Below are positions 43,367 through 55,749 of a stretch of DNA of 64,000 nt, in pieces. The stretch's first letter is position 1. Each line of letters opens with the position of its first letter. This stretch comes from Thalassia testudinum (lineage: Eukaryota; Streptophyta; Magnoliopsida; Alismatales; Hydrocharitaceae), in the NCBI GenBank assembly GCA_037157565.1, contig JAZHRO010000063.1, positions 90,548,001-90,612,000 of the forward strand, given 5' to 3'. The notes under the pieces are model-generated. The model made no database searches and was not told the DNA's origin. It worked only from the letters and a program-made list of their open reading frames with translations. The position numbers were made by a program, and so were the translations under genes.

Positions 43367-46087
43367 TGATGAGAACCTCATCATGAGCCATAACTAGCTC
43401 TTTTTGACCTGATACAAATGATAAAAGCTCTTACATAACTCAAGGAAAGGCTTAACTCAGAGAATTCTGAGTTTAAGGAGAAAATAAGTCAAAAGGGGTA
43501 AAAATGCGATTTTACCAGTGTAATCTGCATACAGGTCCAAACATAGGTCAAACAAACCAAATAAGAAGGAAAGTGGGATGATCTGATAAGGGTTACAGCA
43601 ATTCCAAGGAACTAAATGATAATCTGTAACCCTAAAACAAACCCACTTCAATTCACGAGGTTCAAGGCAAAGCAAAAATGGAATAAACCCTCTAAAATTC
43701 ATAGAAAAATAATCTTTAGGGTTTACAACCTTCAATTTGACCTTAGGAACCCATCTTGACCTACACTGAGAACCATACCCAATTAATAACTTAACTTGGG
43801 TTTTTGCGTAAATTGACCGATCAAACAAGGTTTAATATAGAAATAAAATTCACCATCAGATTCCTTAGGTCCTAATTAGTCATGTATAAAAACTTGAGCC
43901 TAAGAAGAAACCTTCTTGACCAACTTTACATTTTGGTCCTCAGCTATTTACTTTTTGGCCCTCAACTTTTGAACCCTCGCATTTTGGCCCCTAACTCTCC
44001 TTCGTTCTTTGCGTTCAGGTCCTCCCTGCAAAACCTACCAGCACCATGCTCCGGCGACCTTGCGCGGAGCATGGCGCCGCGCAGGGTAAGGGAGAGGGTC
44101 TGGCAAGTCAACCGGGGGTGCCCTACGTCGTCAGCCGTCGCTGGAACACCCCCCTGGTCGCTGCAACCCACCATATCGGCCGTGCGAACGCACGGACGGT
44201 ATGGGTAACCTTACTCCGGCGTCCTCCGGCGAGGGAGACACGTCGTCTCCCTTCGCCCTCCTCTCTGGTTCAGCCCCTATAAATACCCCCCGTCGCTCCG
44301 CCGTTCAGGGGAGCTCGGATCTGACGGAGGAAACCCCCAACTTTCCTCTCTTCCCACTCCGGCAGACGCCCACCAGCTCCGGCGGTTCCTCCTCCTCTTC
44401 GCTCTGCCGCAATACCAGCAGCAGAGACTTCTTCCCTTGCTCTTCCCGCGCCGCGCCGCACCCAGCGCACGCCTCTCCAGCCCTCTCCTCGCCGTCGCTC
44501 CTTCCTCTGGGCAGCTTCTTCTCCGGCGACAGTCGATACGACTGTCGCCTCCTCCGACCCCTCCTCGTCTTGCTAAGTAGGTAGAACTCCTCCTCTTCCT
44601 CCCCTCTTCCTTTTCCTCACTTTAAACATTTACTGTCGCCCTCGATTCCGACCAATCACCCTCACCTTCTCCGCCTCCGGCCATCCTCCTGTGAGCCGCT
44701 CCCATCACTCCAGCATCCCACATGGCTCGCCGACCTGCACATAATCTCCGCCTCCTCACCCTGATCCATTTCCGCCCTTCCACTTCCCCCAAATCACCCT
44801 CTGCAACTCCACCGAACAAACCCATCTCCCGACCCACAGTCCGACCTAAGGCAGCCCTTAGGCTCTGCCCCGCCGCCTGCACACCCACGGCGAAGGTCCT
44901 CCGCGTTTCTGATTGGGCCGAGAGGCCGTTTTTCTGTGGGCAGGTACCTGCACTCGTCGCCGCCATTGTTGAAGCGAAGCAGCTTCTTCACCTGCTGCCC
45001 CAGGTGCGCCGCGCCCAGGTCACACTCCCAGGCTGTGCGGGGGCATTTCGGCAAAGCGTTAGGCTGCAGTTGAGGCGAAGCTCTCGCGCGAAGCCCCCGC
45101 GCTTTGCCTAGACTGCCGCTGCTTCCTCCGCGCAGGAACCCAAATTGGGGTGGGACATTTAGTCCCACCTCGTAACCTTTTAGAGGAGAGCGCCCGCATA
45201 AAGGCAAAAAGTGCCTTATGCTCGTTGCCTCCTGAGCACGGGGTGAGGTCCCTCTCACTCACTCGCTCGACCCGGTCTCGTCCGCGCTCACGCCTCGCGG
45301 ACCTGGCCCGACCCGACTTAGACTGACCTGCACTCCTCGCCCACCACGCACACTGGTGGGCCTGGACCCGGGCGCGACTCGTACCCGGCAACCCAGCAGC
45401 TCTGGGAGAGCTTTCCTACGAGCGGTTTCTGTGAGAGAGAGACGCGGGGGAGGGTAGAGATAGGTTTTGCCCCTCTGATCAAGCTGTGTAAGTGTGCAGG
45501 CACAGGTGAAGAAGAACCATGGAAGAAGACGAAGGCTAGAGGAAGGAGGATCACCGAGCGGCACTGTAGCAGCGGCGGTTTAAGTCGTCTGATTGGAAAA
45601 TCAGACGACATCCTGAAGGCAAAGAAGGAGAAGGAAGGCGAGGCAGAGGAGAACACAGAGAGGCCAAGGGAAGAACTGAAAGAAGAAGAAGAGCACGAGA
45701 AGAAGATCTGAAGAAAGGAAAAGAAGAAAGAAAGAAGAAGAAGAACAGGATCGCTCTGCAGAAGAAAAAGGAAGAGACGAGCAGAAACAACTGAAAGAAG
45801 AAGAAGAACATCACCACTGCAGATAAAGAAGAAGAACAAAGGAAGAGAGTAGAAGATCTGAGAAGGAAGAAGAGGAGAAGCAAAGAGAAAAGAAGAAAAG
45901 CCAACAAATTCTCTCTCTCTCTCTTTATTTTTGTAATAAGAATTTGTATCTCTAGAATACAGTTTGCTCCCTGAGTTCGACCTCGGGAACTCTTTATTTC
46001 CGAGTAACAAATTGTATTAAACTGGTAATCACCTCTCTATACTATACTACGACGAAATAATAAAACTATAGAGGAAGGTCGCCACCA
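43367..46087 (+). repeat. Element D 3' LTR
   Basis: 2721 bp, matching 32414-35151 with a few percent differences and small indels. It is followed by the GGCTT duplication. Confidence 0.95.
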
Positions 46088-46092
46088 GGCTT

Positions 46093-47549
46093 CCCCTTGA
46101 GCCTACTCATGGAGGAGAGGAGGGTTGGCTGTGAGGAGCACATCAAAGGTAGACTGCTCCAAGTCGCATCCGACGGCAATGGCGGCAAGTCATGGCATGG
46201 CTGAAGGTGGGTGATCAAACGGAGTGGAGGTTGTGGGTTTCGGTGGAGCTTCTTCCTACTTCTTGCTGTTAGAGGGGAGGGAGAGGCGTGTGCGGAGAAG
46301 AGAGGGGTGCGTGCGCAGTTAGGGCTCAGGTAGGTGGTGGTGCATGCGACGACCTTGCTGGGCGCAGCTCAAGAATGGTGGTGGGTGCTCACGCGTGAGG
46401 AGAAGGTGGTGTGCGAGGAGGTGAAATGGTGTAGGCCACGCGTGGTCCACTGCTGCATGTAGAGGCACACTATTGGCCAAGCGAGGAGGTGAAACGGCGT
46501 ATGGAGGAGAAGGTGCGCTCACGGACGAGAAGGTGCAACTGTTGCTGTGCACTAGAGTTGCTACTAGGCATGTGTGGAGTGCGGGAAGGCAGTGTGCCCC
46601 AAGGGGAGCTGTTGGAGGTGGCGTGTGGTGGGCACCTGCTGCTGCGTGTGTGATAGCACGTGAGGGAGAGGGTGGAGTCGGAGGGTCGCACGCCCATGGG
46701 AGAGATGGCAGTGACGGAGGGGCGTTGGTGAAGGTGATGGCTGTTGGTGATGGTGGTGGTGGGTTTCGTTGAGTTGGAGGAGAAAATAGAGGAAGAGGAC
46801 AATGGGGAAGAAAAGGAAGAGAGGGGAGAAGATGAATAATGGTGCGTTGGGTCTTCAGATGTTCGAAAACCTTCTCAGACGACTTAACTGCACTTGGATG
46901 ATGTGGTGAAGGCTATGGAGGTGGTGATGGTGGTGGTGCACACTGTTGTTGCAGCGTGGAGGGATATGCATGCTAAGGTGCTCATGGTAATCCAGCTACT
47001 CTGATTTGGCCAAACATCCTGTCACGGCGCACACCGACGGTGGTGGAGCAGACTGCCACGGTCGAGGCCAGTGGTGGTGGAGAGGACGAGAAGCTGAGTT
47101 CTCTGCACAATAGGGAATGGGGTGGAGGCCTACGGAGCCGAGTCGATGGAGATCTCTTTTTATGTTGCAGGAAGGTGGAGAGGGAGATGGAGCATCTCAT
47201 GTTGACCATCAATGAAAGATCTGCATTCACGGCCATGACATCGACAATGAAGGTGATCATGCAGCCGTTGAAAGAAGAAAAGTTAATCAAATAAAATAAT
47301 AAATCAAGGGTTATTTATCTATAAGACCTTAGAAGAAATGTTAAATTAAACACTACATATAATGCAACATATTTTAATGCATGATATTCTAAATAAATTC
47401 TAAATGATATTATTAATGCATGTAATGCATGAAATAGGTAATTTTATGTTACCCTATTTACATATCAATGTATGCTATATAAATGTACATGTTAATGTAA
47501 TGTCCAGGTATTAAAATATATAAATAGCCCACAAATATGGGCTCATCAA
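46093..47549. other. Unassigned sequence inside TNP2 (right of D)
   Basis: 46100-47290 is G-rich with GGTGGTGG and GAGGAGG tracts and short frames that look like noise; 47290-47549 is AT-rich. It is continuous with 32086-32413 across element D. It may be an intron of TNP2 or an older insertion whose ends I could not fix. No protein motif was recognised. Confidence 0.4.
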
Positions 47550-50400
47550 TATCCATCTGGACTGGTGGAAAGATCTGAACTAATAACAACTTCAACTTGT
47601 TGTGTAACCTTTCTATCATCAATTTCTTTTATCCTGAATTTGAACTCATTTATTATATACCCAGAGTGGTAATGTGCATAATGTAATGGTGAATCGGCAA
47701 TTACATCAAATCTGGTACCCATTGTGGGTCCTTATCCTCTTTCAATTGATTAACTCGGTCTTTAAACCAATCTAAGAAGCCAAATTTAGTTGTCCTTGAA
47801 AGAGGTAATCGTTCGAATTCCTCGTAAAATGGATTAATTTTAGGAATTTATTTTAAAATATATAAATGTGCGCAATGTCTGTCATTTTCTGAAATTCCCT
47901 TGTACTCTGTATGAAAAATCGACCTTCCTTTGATATCAAAAATTGACAAATATTCTTCATCATTATCATGGTATTCCCCCTCATAGTTCCTTTGAAGTTT
48001 ATTAAAGCGGTTGTCTGTTTCATTCATGTACATGAAAGTAAAATTTATGCATTCCTCCACGAGATACCCTTCTACAATGGATTCTTCCGGCTTTGCCTTG
48101 TTCAAAACATAATCTTTAAGGTTTTTCAAAAATCGCTCCACAAGATACATCCATCTGAATTGTATAGGTCCATCGATTCTCGCTTCATTTGCAAGATGCA
48201 GGGTGAGATGAACCATTACATCGAACAAGGCTGGGGGAAGAATCTGTTCCATCTTACAGAGAGTAATGACTATTTGTTTATCCCAGTGATCCAGCGTATC
48301 ATTTTGTAGCATCTTTGAACAAACAACTTTGAAAAACCTGCTCATCTCTGTGAATGAATCAACAACTGATTCTGGCAGTATCTCTCGTATCGCTGGTGGA
48401 AATAATACTTGCATATAAATATGGGAGTCATGACTTTTCAAGCCAGATATCTTTTTCTGCGCTTCATTCACACAATGAGAAAGCTGCGATGAAAACCTAT
48501 CTGGCACTCGAATTTCCTTTAAGAAGGAGAACAGTCTACTATTCATGTCAAGCTGTAAATAGCAGGTGGAAAGTAGCCATCATCCTCATGAATATGCAGC
48601 TCTGGACGTATCCCTAGACTCTCCATGTCTTTTCTTATTTTCATCGTATCCTTTGGATCATCCGTTAGATTTAATATATCTAAGATGTTATCCATCACAT
48701 TTTTTTCGATGTGCATAGCATTTAAATTATGACATATTATAAGATCTTTCCAATATGGCAGCTCTATAAAGAAAATGCTTTTCTTTTGAAATCGAGAATT
48801 CCTCGAGGTCATCTGGTCTTGTTTGAGTGGTCGACCTAACCGTATCTCACTCATTTCTTGTAATCTCTCCATTATAATTTGACCCGGCAACTTGATAGAA
48901 TCTGTACTAAGTTTGTTCTTTAGATTTTTGTTTGAATATTGACACGTCCTGCCATCAAATTTACTCTTGAACTGTGACGTTTGTCATTTATATTTAATAG
49001 GTAGAAATCTACGATGTCCTAAGTAACAAAATTTCTTACTTTCCGGTAATCGTAGGTGATGAGTGACTTTCATACAGACTGGGCAAGTAAGCTTTCTTTT
49101 AATGCTTCAACCTGACAGATTTGCATACTCTGGGAAGTCATTTATAGTCCACAATAATGCTGCATGCATGTTGTAAATTTTTTTCTTTTCTGCATCATAT
49201 GTCTTCACGCTGGTGTACCACAATTGTTTTAGTTCATCGATTAATGGTTGGAGATAAACATCTATTGCATTTTCTGGTTATTTTGGACCAGAGATTAATA
49301 GGGTCAGCATTATGAATAACGATCTCATACACAACCAATGAGGTAAGTTATAAGTGAGCAGTACCACTGGCCATATAGAGTACGATGGGTACATACTCTT
49401 AAATAGATGGAATCCATTGCTTGCAAGACCCAATCGTTCGTTCCTTGCTTCTAAAGCAAATAAATTATTTCTTTCGTTAAATCTTTTCCACTCCTCTGAA
49501 TCAGTAGGATGACGTATTCTTCCATCTTGAGATTTACAATCATGATGCTATGTCATCCACTGTGCAATTTTAGTTGATATAAAAAGGCGTTGAAGCCTAG
49601 GTGTCAGTAGAAAGTAACAAAAAACTTTCTGAGGTTGTTTCCTCTTACTTTCATTTTACCTTCCTTATATCTCTCATGTTCACATTCAGGACAATTACTC
49701 AAATTTGTGAATTCATTTATGAAAAGAATGTAGTCATATGTACATGCATCGATTTTCTGATAATCCAAACCAAGCTTATGAATATGTTTCCTTGCCTCAT
49801 ACCATAAAGCTGGAAAACTATTAGGGTTAGTCAACAGCTCAGCAATAAACTGAAATATTTCTGACGTGAATTTAACACTAGCTCTATTCATAACCTTCAT
49901 TTGAAACATGTTTAACAAAATGACAACTTTGACATTTTCGTAACATTGGGAGTAATAGGATCCTCAGCCACCTTAACAGCATCATAGAATGGATCACAAC
50001 TGAACGGATCTTCCTTGTCTGTATTTATATCCTCTCCATCTCTCATCTCGTTTAACATTTCTTCTATTTCTTCACCTCCGCTATCAGCTATTTCCTCGTC
50101 GATCTCTTGGTCAACAGTGTTCTCATTGTTTATGACTTTCTCAGTCAACTCCTCTCCATGAGCTACCCAAGTAGTGTAATGCTACCATCACCCATTACAA
50201 ATGCAGTGCTCGAGCATAGTATTACGATCATGTAAGGAACTATTTAAACATCTTCTGCATGGGCAGAAGATATTATCAAGTTGACCTCCTCACCTAAATA
50301 TCTTCCTATCATCATGAAAGGCCCAATCTAGGAATGAAATTACTCCATCTTTATATCTGCTGTAATATGAACCTCACAATCTAATCCAAGATTTATCCAT
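47550..50400 (-). pseudogene. CACTA TNP2-like transposase (main body, degenerate)
   Basis: Reads leftward from ATG at 50400 (MDKSWIRL, then a stop) through the transposase-associated N-domain (DGVISFLDWAF, CPCRRCLNSSLHDRNTMLEH, TTWVAHGE) and an acidic linker. Next comes the TNP2 core: ALWYEARKHIHKLGLDYQ, NCPECEHERYKEG, RHPTDSEEWKRF, LGLASNGFHLF, SYSMWPVVLLTYNLPHWLCM, YTSVKTYDAEKK, LTCPVCMKVTHHLRLPESKK, LPYWKDLIICHNLNAMHIEKNV. The DUF4218-like part follows (LHLANEARIDGPIQFRWMYLVERFLKNLKDYVLNKAKPE, split here only for reading) down to about 47550. TNP2 cleaves the element ends. In-frame stops (for example near 49283 and 49111, where Ser or Trp is usual) and frame changes near 49600 and 49915 make it a pseudogene. 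Confidence 0.9.
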
Positions 50401-50493
50401 TACAACCTAAAATTTAATGTAAACAAATCACTTATTACAAAGGGAAATGACTGAATGATATGTATGTTGTTTAAGATTTTCACTTTATAGTCC

Positions 50494-50763
50494 ATCCTCA
50501 AAGATTTGATGACAACTTAGTTTTGCTTGTTACATGTAACCTTAGTGCGGTGAAATTTCAGCAGCATCTCCCCGCACTTCTCCAGCATAGCCCCCAATAC
50601 TATCCTTAGTTAGATTTCCTTGAACACCCAATTAATAGCACCGCAGGAAATTAGATAAGATTAGTTGGTATACCAGAGAAGAGTAGGAATAAGCAACCAA
50701 AATTTCACTGCACATGGTTACATGTAATGAGAAAAACTAAGTTCTCATCAAATCTTTAAGGAC
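50494..50763. mobile_element. MITE-like foldback element
   Basis: About 270 bp whose ends are inverted repeats of roughly 65-70 bp. The left arm reads TCCTCAAAGATTTGATGACA and onward to GTGAAATTT. The right arm, reverse-complemented, reads TCCTTAAAGATTTGATGAGA to GTGAAATTT. The centre is unrelated and noncoding. It lies just upstream of the TNP2 start. The target duplication was not resolved, so the superfamily is uncertain. Confidence 0.75.
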
Positions 50764-50766
50764 CTT

Positions 50767-50795
50767 CTTTAGTTCGGTACTTCACCGAACTAAAG
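50767..50795. repeat. Perfect 12-bp hairpin
   Basis: CTTTAGTTCGGT (50767-50778) and ACCGAACTAAAG (50784-50795) are exact inverted repeats around a five-base loop, three bases after the foldback element. Similar CTTTAG...CTAAAG palindromes mark the ends of some CACTA-derived miniature elements. Confidence 0.85.
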
Positions 50796-51779
50796 TTGAT
50801 CGAGTCTTATGGCATGCTACAAAGACAACACATTATGCATGCAAGTGAGGTATACATACACTTCTTGCACTGTTTGTATAACATGATCATAAGTTTCGAC
50901 GGGAGAATAATTTGGACACAATTTGACTCGGAGGACTTTTACCCTAAATGTTAGAATATCTAATGTTTGGCCTCACGTAAATATATCTTCTTTAATAAGT
51001 GTGTGTATCTATACAACAACTAATTTAAACATTAAAAAAATTTACCAAAAAACTAAAATATCATTTAATTAAATTAAAAAGATTGAATGTATATATATAT
51101 ACCTCAAACTATTGAAGACTCCAAGTGTACCCAATATTGATAGCCTGCAATTTCAAAAGTAAAATTAATTAAATAACAAATTATAATTATAATCCTAAAC
51201 CCTAACTTAAACTAAACATGCAAACCAAGGGCGAGAGCAAGCAAAAACCCTAACCCTGACCCAAACCCTTATCAAATCATAAAACTCTAACCCTAACCGA
51301 AACCAAACATCTAAACCCTAGCCCAACCCAACCACCATAACCCTCTCCCAACTCAAATCCTAAAACCCTAGGCCAAGCACCATACATACAACCTAATACT
51401 AAACCTAAACAACATATATTAATCCCAACTAAACATTGAAACAATTTGGAAAAAAATTTGACAGAGTTTCCCCTTATATTTTTAGTTTTTTATTAACCTA
51501 CATAGCAAAATAATACTCATCATAAAAGTAGGCACACCCGACATTAAATTTCATTCAATCAAACAAGTGGGCACACCCCACATTCACAAGAAATCATACA
51601 AGCCACACCATCTAACAAAAGCCTAAAATATTATTATAATAAATAAAAAATATTAAAATTATACCTCCAACGACTACAGCTTCCGAGAATGATCATCACC
51701 GATAACCTATAATTTCATAAACACAATTAATTAAATAACATATTATCATATTATTCAAAAATTTATAACTTATAAAATT
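50796..51779. other. CACTA 5' noncoding region with degenerate CCCTAA-like repeats
   Basis: AT-rich, no gene. 51195-51380 has irregular AACCCTAA/ACCCTAACC units. They are irregular and short, so they are not a telomere remnant. This is the promoter side of the TNP2 gene. Confidence 0.5.
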
Positions 51780-52152
51780 GAGGCGACGACAGCGGCAGCA
51801 ATTGGAGGAGGAGGAGGAGGGCGACAAGAGGGGGATGAGGAGGAGGACAAGAGGAAGAGGGGAAGGAAGGCCAGCTGCATAGGCAGCACTAAGAGAAGGA
51901 GGAGGAGGAAGGGGGCAGTGGGGGAAGAGGAGGTCGTCGGGCAGTGGCTGGGATAGGAGGAGGATGAGGAGGGTGCAGTAGGATGAGGAGGAAAAGGAGG
52001 AGGCCAATAGGACAAGGAGGAGGAGGGGGTAGTAGAATGGGGAGGAGTAGGAGGACGAGGTCTGCAGGGGGAGGAGGAGGAGGGGGAGGAAATAAGGAAG
52101 AGGAGGAGGAAGGAGTAGGAGGATGCGGTCTGCAAGAGGAGGAGGAGGAGGA
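51780..52152. repeat. GGA-rich low-complexity tract (left part)
   Basis: Long purine-rich GGA/GAGGAGG sequence. It continues at 54796-55190 once element E is removed. Open frames in it are compositional artefacts. Confidence 0.85.
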
Positions 52153-54790
52153 TGTAACGAGCGCGTGCCCCAGACATCTTAAACCAGACGTCTGACCAGA
52201 CGTCTGGAAACGATCCCAGACGTCTGAAAATCAGTTATTCTGGCACGAGTCTTCGTCTGCGCGCCTCAGCGCGCAGGCCCGCGAATATCCGATATCCTCT
52301 GCGGCTGCAGGGCTCTGCCGCGTCTCTCCCTCCTCCTCGCGTGGCCTTAAAAGGGCACGCCTCCCCTCCCGTCTCCACCGTCTCCTCCTTCTTCTCCTTC
52401 AGCCAGTGAGTGGAGCGTGAGCGCGAGCGCGAGGGCGGCAGCGGCGGCCGCAGTGAGCGCGGAGGAGGTGCGGCGTGCGAGAGCGGAGCTCTGTCGTGAG
52501 GGCGAGCTCGCCGGAGCGGCTTGGCCGGCCGGCGGAGGGCGCAGGGGGCACGGAACGACGCGAAAAGGGACCTGCTGCAGTCTGAGCAGCAGGCGCGCGA
52601 GGTGCGACGTGAGCGGCGTCGCGAGCGGAGGCCGAGTAGAGCCCTGATTCTGGAAAAATTCCCAGAATCAGACGTCTGGGTTGATAGGCAGACGGCGAGG
52701 ACGACGTCTGGTAGCTCATACAGACGTCTGAAAGGTGTGTATTTCGCTTTCTTCTTCCTTCCTGTCGACTGACCGTACTGAGGGAGGCAGTTGGCTGTGC
52801 GCAGGTTCGCTGGTTCGCCATCCTTTGCGAATCAGACGTCTGAAAGTTGTACCAGACGGTGGGAGTGACCTCCAGACGTCCGGGGTGACCATCGGACGTC
52901 TGGGAGCTAGGACAGACGTCCCCGCAGACTTCTGGATGTCTGGGAAACCACACTGAACAGGTAATTCTCTGATCCACTGTTTAAGACGTCTGGAATAAGT
53001 TCCAGACGTCTGATTTTGCACAGTATCGTCTTTTTCGACCCGTTTAGGGCCCGTTCGGGCTCCGTTTTCCGCGATTCGAGTTGCGTTCTCTTCAGAATTA
53101 ATTCCTCTACCCGTCTACAGTAGCTATACACTGTTTTGAGACACTCCTTGTGTTTGATCCTTGTGATAGGACCTTGTTCAGTTGCAGTCTTGAGAGTCGC
53201 GGAGGCACGCGGGATTCCCGATCACGCCCCCATTACTCCCGTTGTACCTGGTAGAGTGGCTTAAGTTTATTATTAAAATCTGTTAAAGTATGGAACCATA
53301 ATTAGAATCTAGGACATTGCATGAATCCTAGGAATGATAAATGTATGAATGATAGCTCCTAGGTGATGCATGAATCCTAGGGCTGGAAAACTAGTTGTAT
53401 GCTAGATCCTAGGATGTGACATGAACCCTAGGATGGAAAAACTAGTGGAATGTATAATACTGCAGTCTTGGAAAAATGGAAAGGAATATAAAGCTGCCTG
53501 TAAATTGAATTAACAGCTGCCTATTATGAATAAAGAAACATGATTGAGATCCTGGATTGTGAGAACGTGAAACTGGAAAGTGAAACATATGATGTTCTGA
53601 GATAAAGAGTTGGAACCCTACGGGGAATTAGGAGTGGAACTCCTGGAAAGAAAAAGGAATGGAACTGAGATGTAGTTTGTACTGTCTCTTGGGTACGCAG
53701 TACCAAGGGAAGTACCTGTACCTGTTTAGTGCAGAGTGGGGCCAGCCACCCCAGGGACCCAGGGTTAGGATTGGCCGCTCTGTACCGACTTGTTGGCCCT
53801 CGTGTACGTAGTATCGAGGAGAGCTACTAGTGTTAGGAGAGTACTAGCTACCCCACGGGCCCCGGGGTTCTGCTAGCCTCCTTCACCGACTTGTTAGGCC
53901 CACTAGGGCAAACCAGGGTAGTCAGGCGAGGGTGCGCGGACTGTGGAGGGGCAAGGCCCCGGTTTGGTTACTGTGGAGGGGTTGGACCCCTGTTACTGAG
54001 AGGGCTCTGCCCTGGTTCCGTGCTGTGCTTTGGGCGCACCCGTTAACGGAAACGACTGACCGCGTGCCAGTGTGGGCTAGCTACCTGTGCATTTATCGCG
54101 CGTGCCGTAGTCACTGTTACGTCTGTCAGTGACCTTGGGGTGGTTGACTGAGGGTAGGATCACCACGGGGGACTCTCCCGGCCAGGAGAGCACCACGTGC
54201 TACTTCTACTTTTGGAAAAGACTGCAATCAAGATCGTTCCCACGAGGACATTCGAGATCAAGTAAAGGATCTGAGGAATAAATGAAATAGTGAGAAAATT
54301 GAAAGATGTGAATAAAGGAAGTAATAGAACATAACAGCTACTGTACACTCTACTGTTGCCTTTAGTTAGTTTGCCACTCTACTCAGCGTTTTGCTGACAT
54401 GTTACACTCGTTACCTTTTTCAGGACCAGGTGTTGAGCAGCCAGGGTCGGCGGCTGCAGAGGACGCTGGGCCGAGTAGGGTCCAGTAGAGTTTACCACAA
54501 TCTTTTGTACCTCTTTTGTTTCTGTTCTAGTGAGTAGTTTTGTTTCCGCTGTACTTTCTTTACCTGCAGTTCTTGTTATATGATAAATGTTGTTCTACTG
54601 TTGTGGTGGTACCTACTGTAGTAGTTTCTTTCCTTACTGCTGTACTTTCTTACTGTTAGTTATATTCATGCTGAATGTGGTTTATTTTACTGTCTTTTGG
54701 TTACTTCCTCGTTGGACGACTAGGTCTTGGGATTAGTCGAGTCGGTCCGGTTCTCGTGTCTCGTAGGGACTCGGGAACCGGGTCGTTACA
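52153..54790 (+). mobile_element. Element E: solo LTR, Del/Tekay-like
   Basis: 2638 bp, starting TGTAACGA and ending TCGTTACA, a perfect 8-bp inverted repeat. It is flanked by GAGGA on both sides (52148-52152, 54791-54795), although the target is GGA-rich so the match is less telling. The GGA tract on the left continues on the right. A TTAAAAGG promoter-like box lies near 52347. No gag, pol or PBS is present, so the internal region was probably lost by LTR-LTR recombination. The first 850 bp hold a dense AGACGTCT motif array. Confidence 0.88.
52190..53012. repeat. AGACGTCT palindrome array in element E
   Basis: At least eight exact AGACGTCT copies and five or more near copies (such as CAGACGTCC and GGACGTCT) are spread over about 820 bp, commonly as CCAGACGTCTGG or TCAGACGTCTGA. 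The core GACGTC is the C-box type target of plant bZIP factors. Confidence 0.85.
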
Positions 54791-54795
54791 GAGGA

Positions 54796-55190
54796 GGAGG
54801 AAAGTGAGGAGTTGCGGAGGACGAGGAAGGGGTCACAGGTGGAGGAGGATGGGTCAGAACTGAGGAAAAGGAGGAGGAGGGCTTCGTCGGGTTGGGGAGG
54901 AGGACGACGGCGTTGGCTGAGGAGGAGGAGGGCAAGGGCGTTGGTAGAGGAGGAGGGCGAGGACTAGCAGAGGACGAAGAGGACCAAGGTGAGCTACCTT
55001 GGAGGAGGAGGGGAGAGGCACGTGGAGGAGGAGGACGAGGAGGAGAAGGAGGAGGGGGACGACGACGACAAGGACAGGGATTCGCCTGAGGAGGAGGGGG
55101 CGACGCGAGGAGGAGGGCGTGGAGGTCCTCGGTGCGAGGGGGCGACGTGAGGGTTTGGATGAGGAAGATGAACAATAGGCCACAACGCCT
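54796..55190. repeat. GGA-rich low-complexity tract (right part)
   Basis: Continuation of 51780-52152. Purine-rich GAGGAGGAGG sequence, no gene. Confidence 0.85.
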
Positions 55191-55194
55191 AAAT

Positions 55195-55746
55195 AGGTTT
55201 AGGAACCTATGCCGTCGGTTCTCTCAAAAATCGACAATAAATGGTATTGTCAGTTCTCTCTCCAGCGCGTCCAAAATTTCTCCGCTAAATTTAACTTGAC
55301 TTTTACCGTCGTTTAATCCAATAACCGAAGGTATAAGTCACTAATCTCGCCCAAATTTCACATGCAAATTTTTTACCATTGCTTATTCCACAAACCGACG
55401 GCAAAGGATACACATCATTACGCCTAAAATTTTTGTCTGTAATTTTTACTCACTTTTGCCGTCGTTTATTCCAATAACCAACGACCAAAGTTACAAATCC
55501 CTCCTGCTCTTAACGAACAAATTTTAACGAGCTTTTCACCATTGGTTCTTCTAATAACCGACGGGAAAAATATATTTGTCGTCACTTAATAAACCGACGG
55601 TAAATATTAATGATCACCATGTAGCCCAATCGTCGATGGTAGGTTGAGTACTGACCTTTGCCGTCGCTTGTTTGAATAAGCGACGACAAAAATATCTTTG
55701 CTGTCGGTTTAAATAACTGACAGCATAGCCCATTTTTTTAGTAGTG
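55195..55746. repeat. Right CACTA terminus with subterminal repeats
   Basis: Repeats of the CCGTCGGTT / AACCGACGG type in both orientations (for example near 55208, 55395, 55556, 55595 and 55700) lead to the terminal AGTAGTG. The first six bases match the left end (CACTAC) after reversal. Confidence 0.85.
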
Positions 55747-55749
55747 GGT

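Larger units (their letters stand above)
32414..46087 (+). mobile_element. Element D: Athila-like Ty3/gypsy retrotransposon, relatively young
   Basis: LTRs 32414-35151 (2738 bp) and 43367-46087 (2721 bp) start TGATGAGAACC, end GTCGCCACCA, and are flanked by perfect GGCTT (32409-32413, 46088-46092). Inside, in order: primer-binding site, leader, gag-protease, RT, RNase H-integrase, 3' noncoding repeats and polypurine tract. The LTRs differ by a few percent plus small indels, including about 20 bp missing from the 3' copy near 44888. Three coding lesions (stop at 38693, frameshift near 39930, stop at 41635) disable the polyprotein. No env-like ORF. Confidence 0.94.
6101..55746 (-). mobile_element. 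CACTA (En/Spm) transposon, host of nested insertions
   Basis: The left end begins CACTACAGCA and the right end finishes TTAGTAGTG, i.e. CACTACTAA on the other strand. Both are flanked by GGT (6098-6100 and 55747-55749), the 3-bp duplication expected of CACTA transposons. Both ends carry arrays of subterminal repeats built on CCGTCGGTT/AACCGACGG. The transposase genes read leftward: TNP2-like first (from about 50400), TNPA-like second (to about 6960), which is the normal CACTA order. Subtracting elements A, D and E with one copy of each duplication leaves about 10.7 kb, a usual full-length size. Both genes have stops, so this copy cannot be autonomous. Confidence 0.88.

Noticed and set aside
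51195..51380. CCCTAA-like sequence considered as an interstitial telomere
   Set aside because: Units are irregular and mixed with other words; the sequence is part of the CACTA 5' region.
51696..52195. Open frames in the GGA-rich tracts, also at 54786-55185
   Set aside because: Low-complexity purine sequence gives long Ser/Pro or Gly/Arg frames by composition alone.
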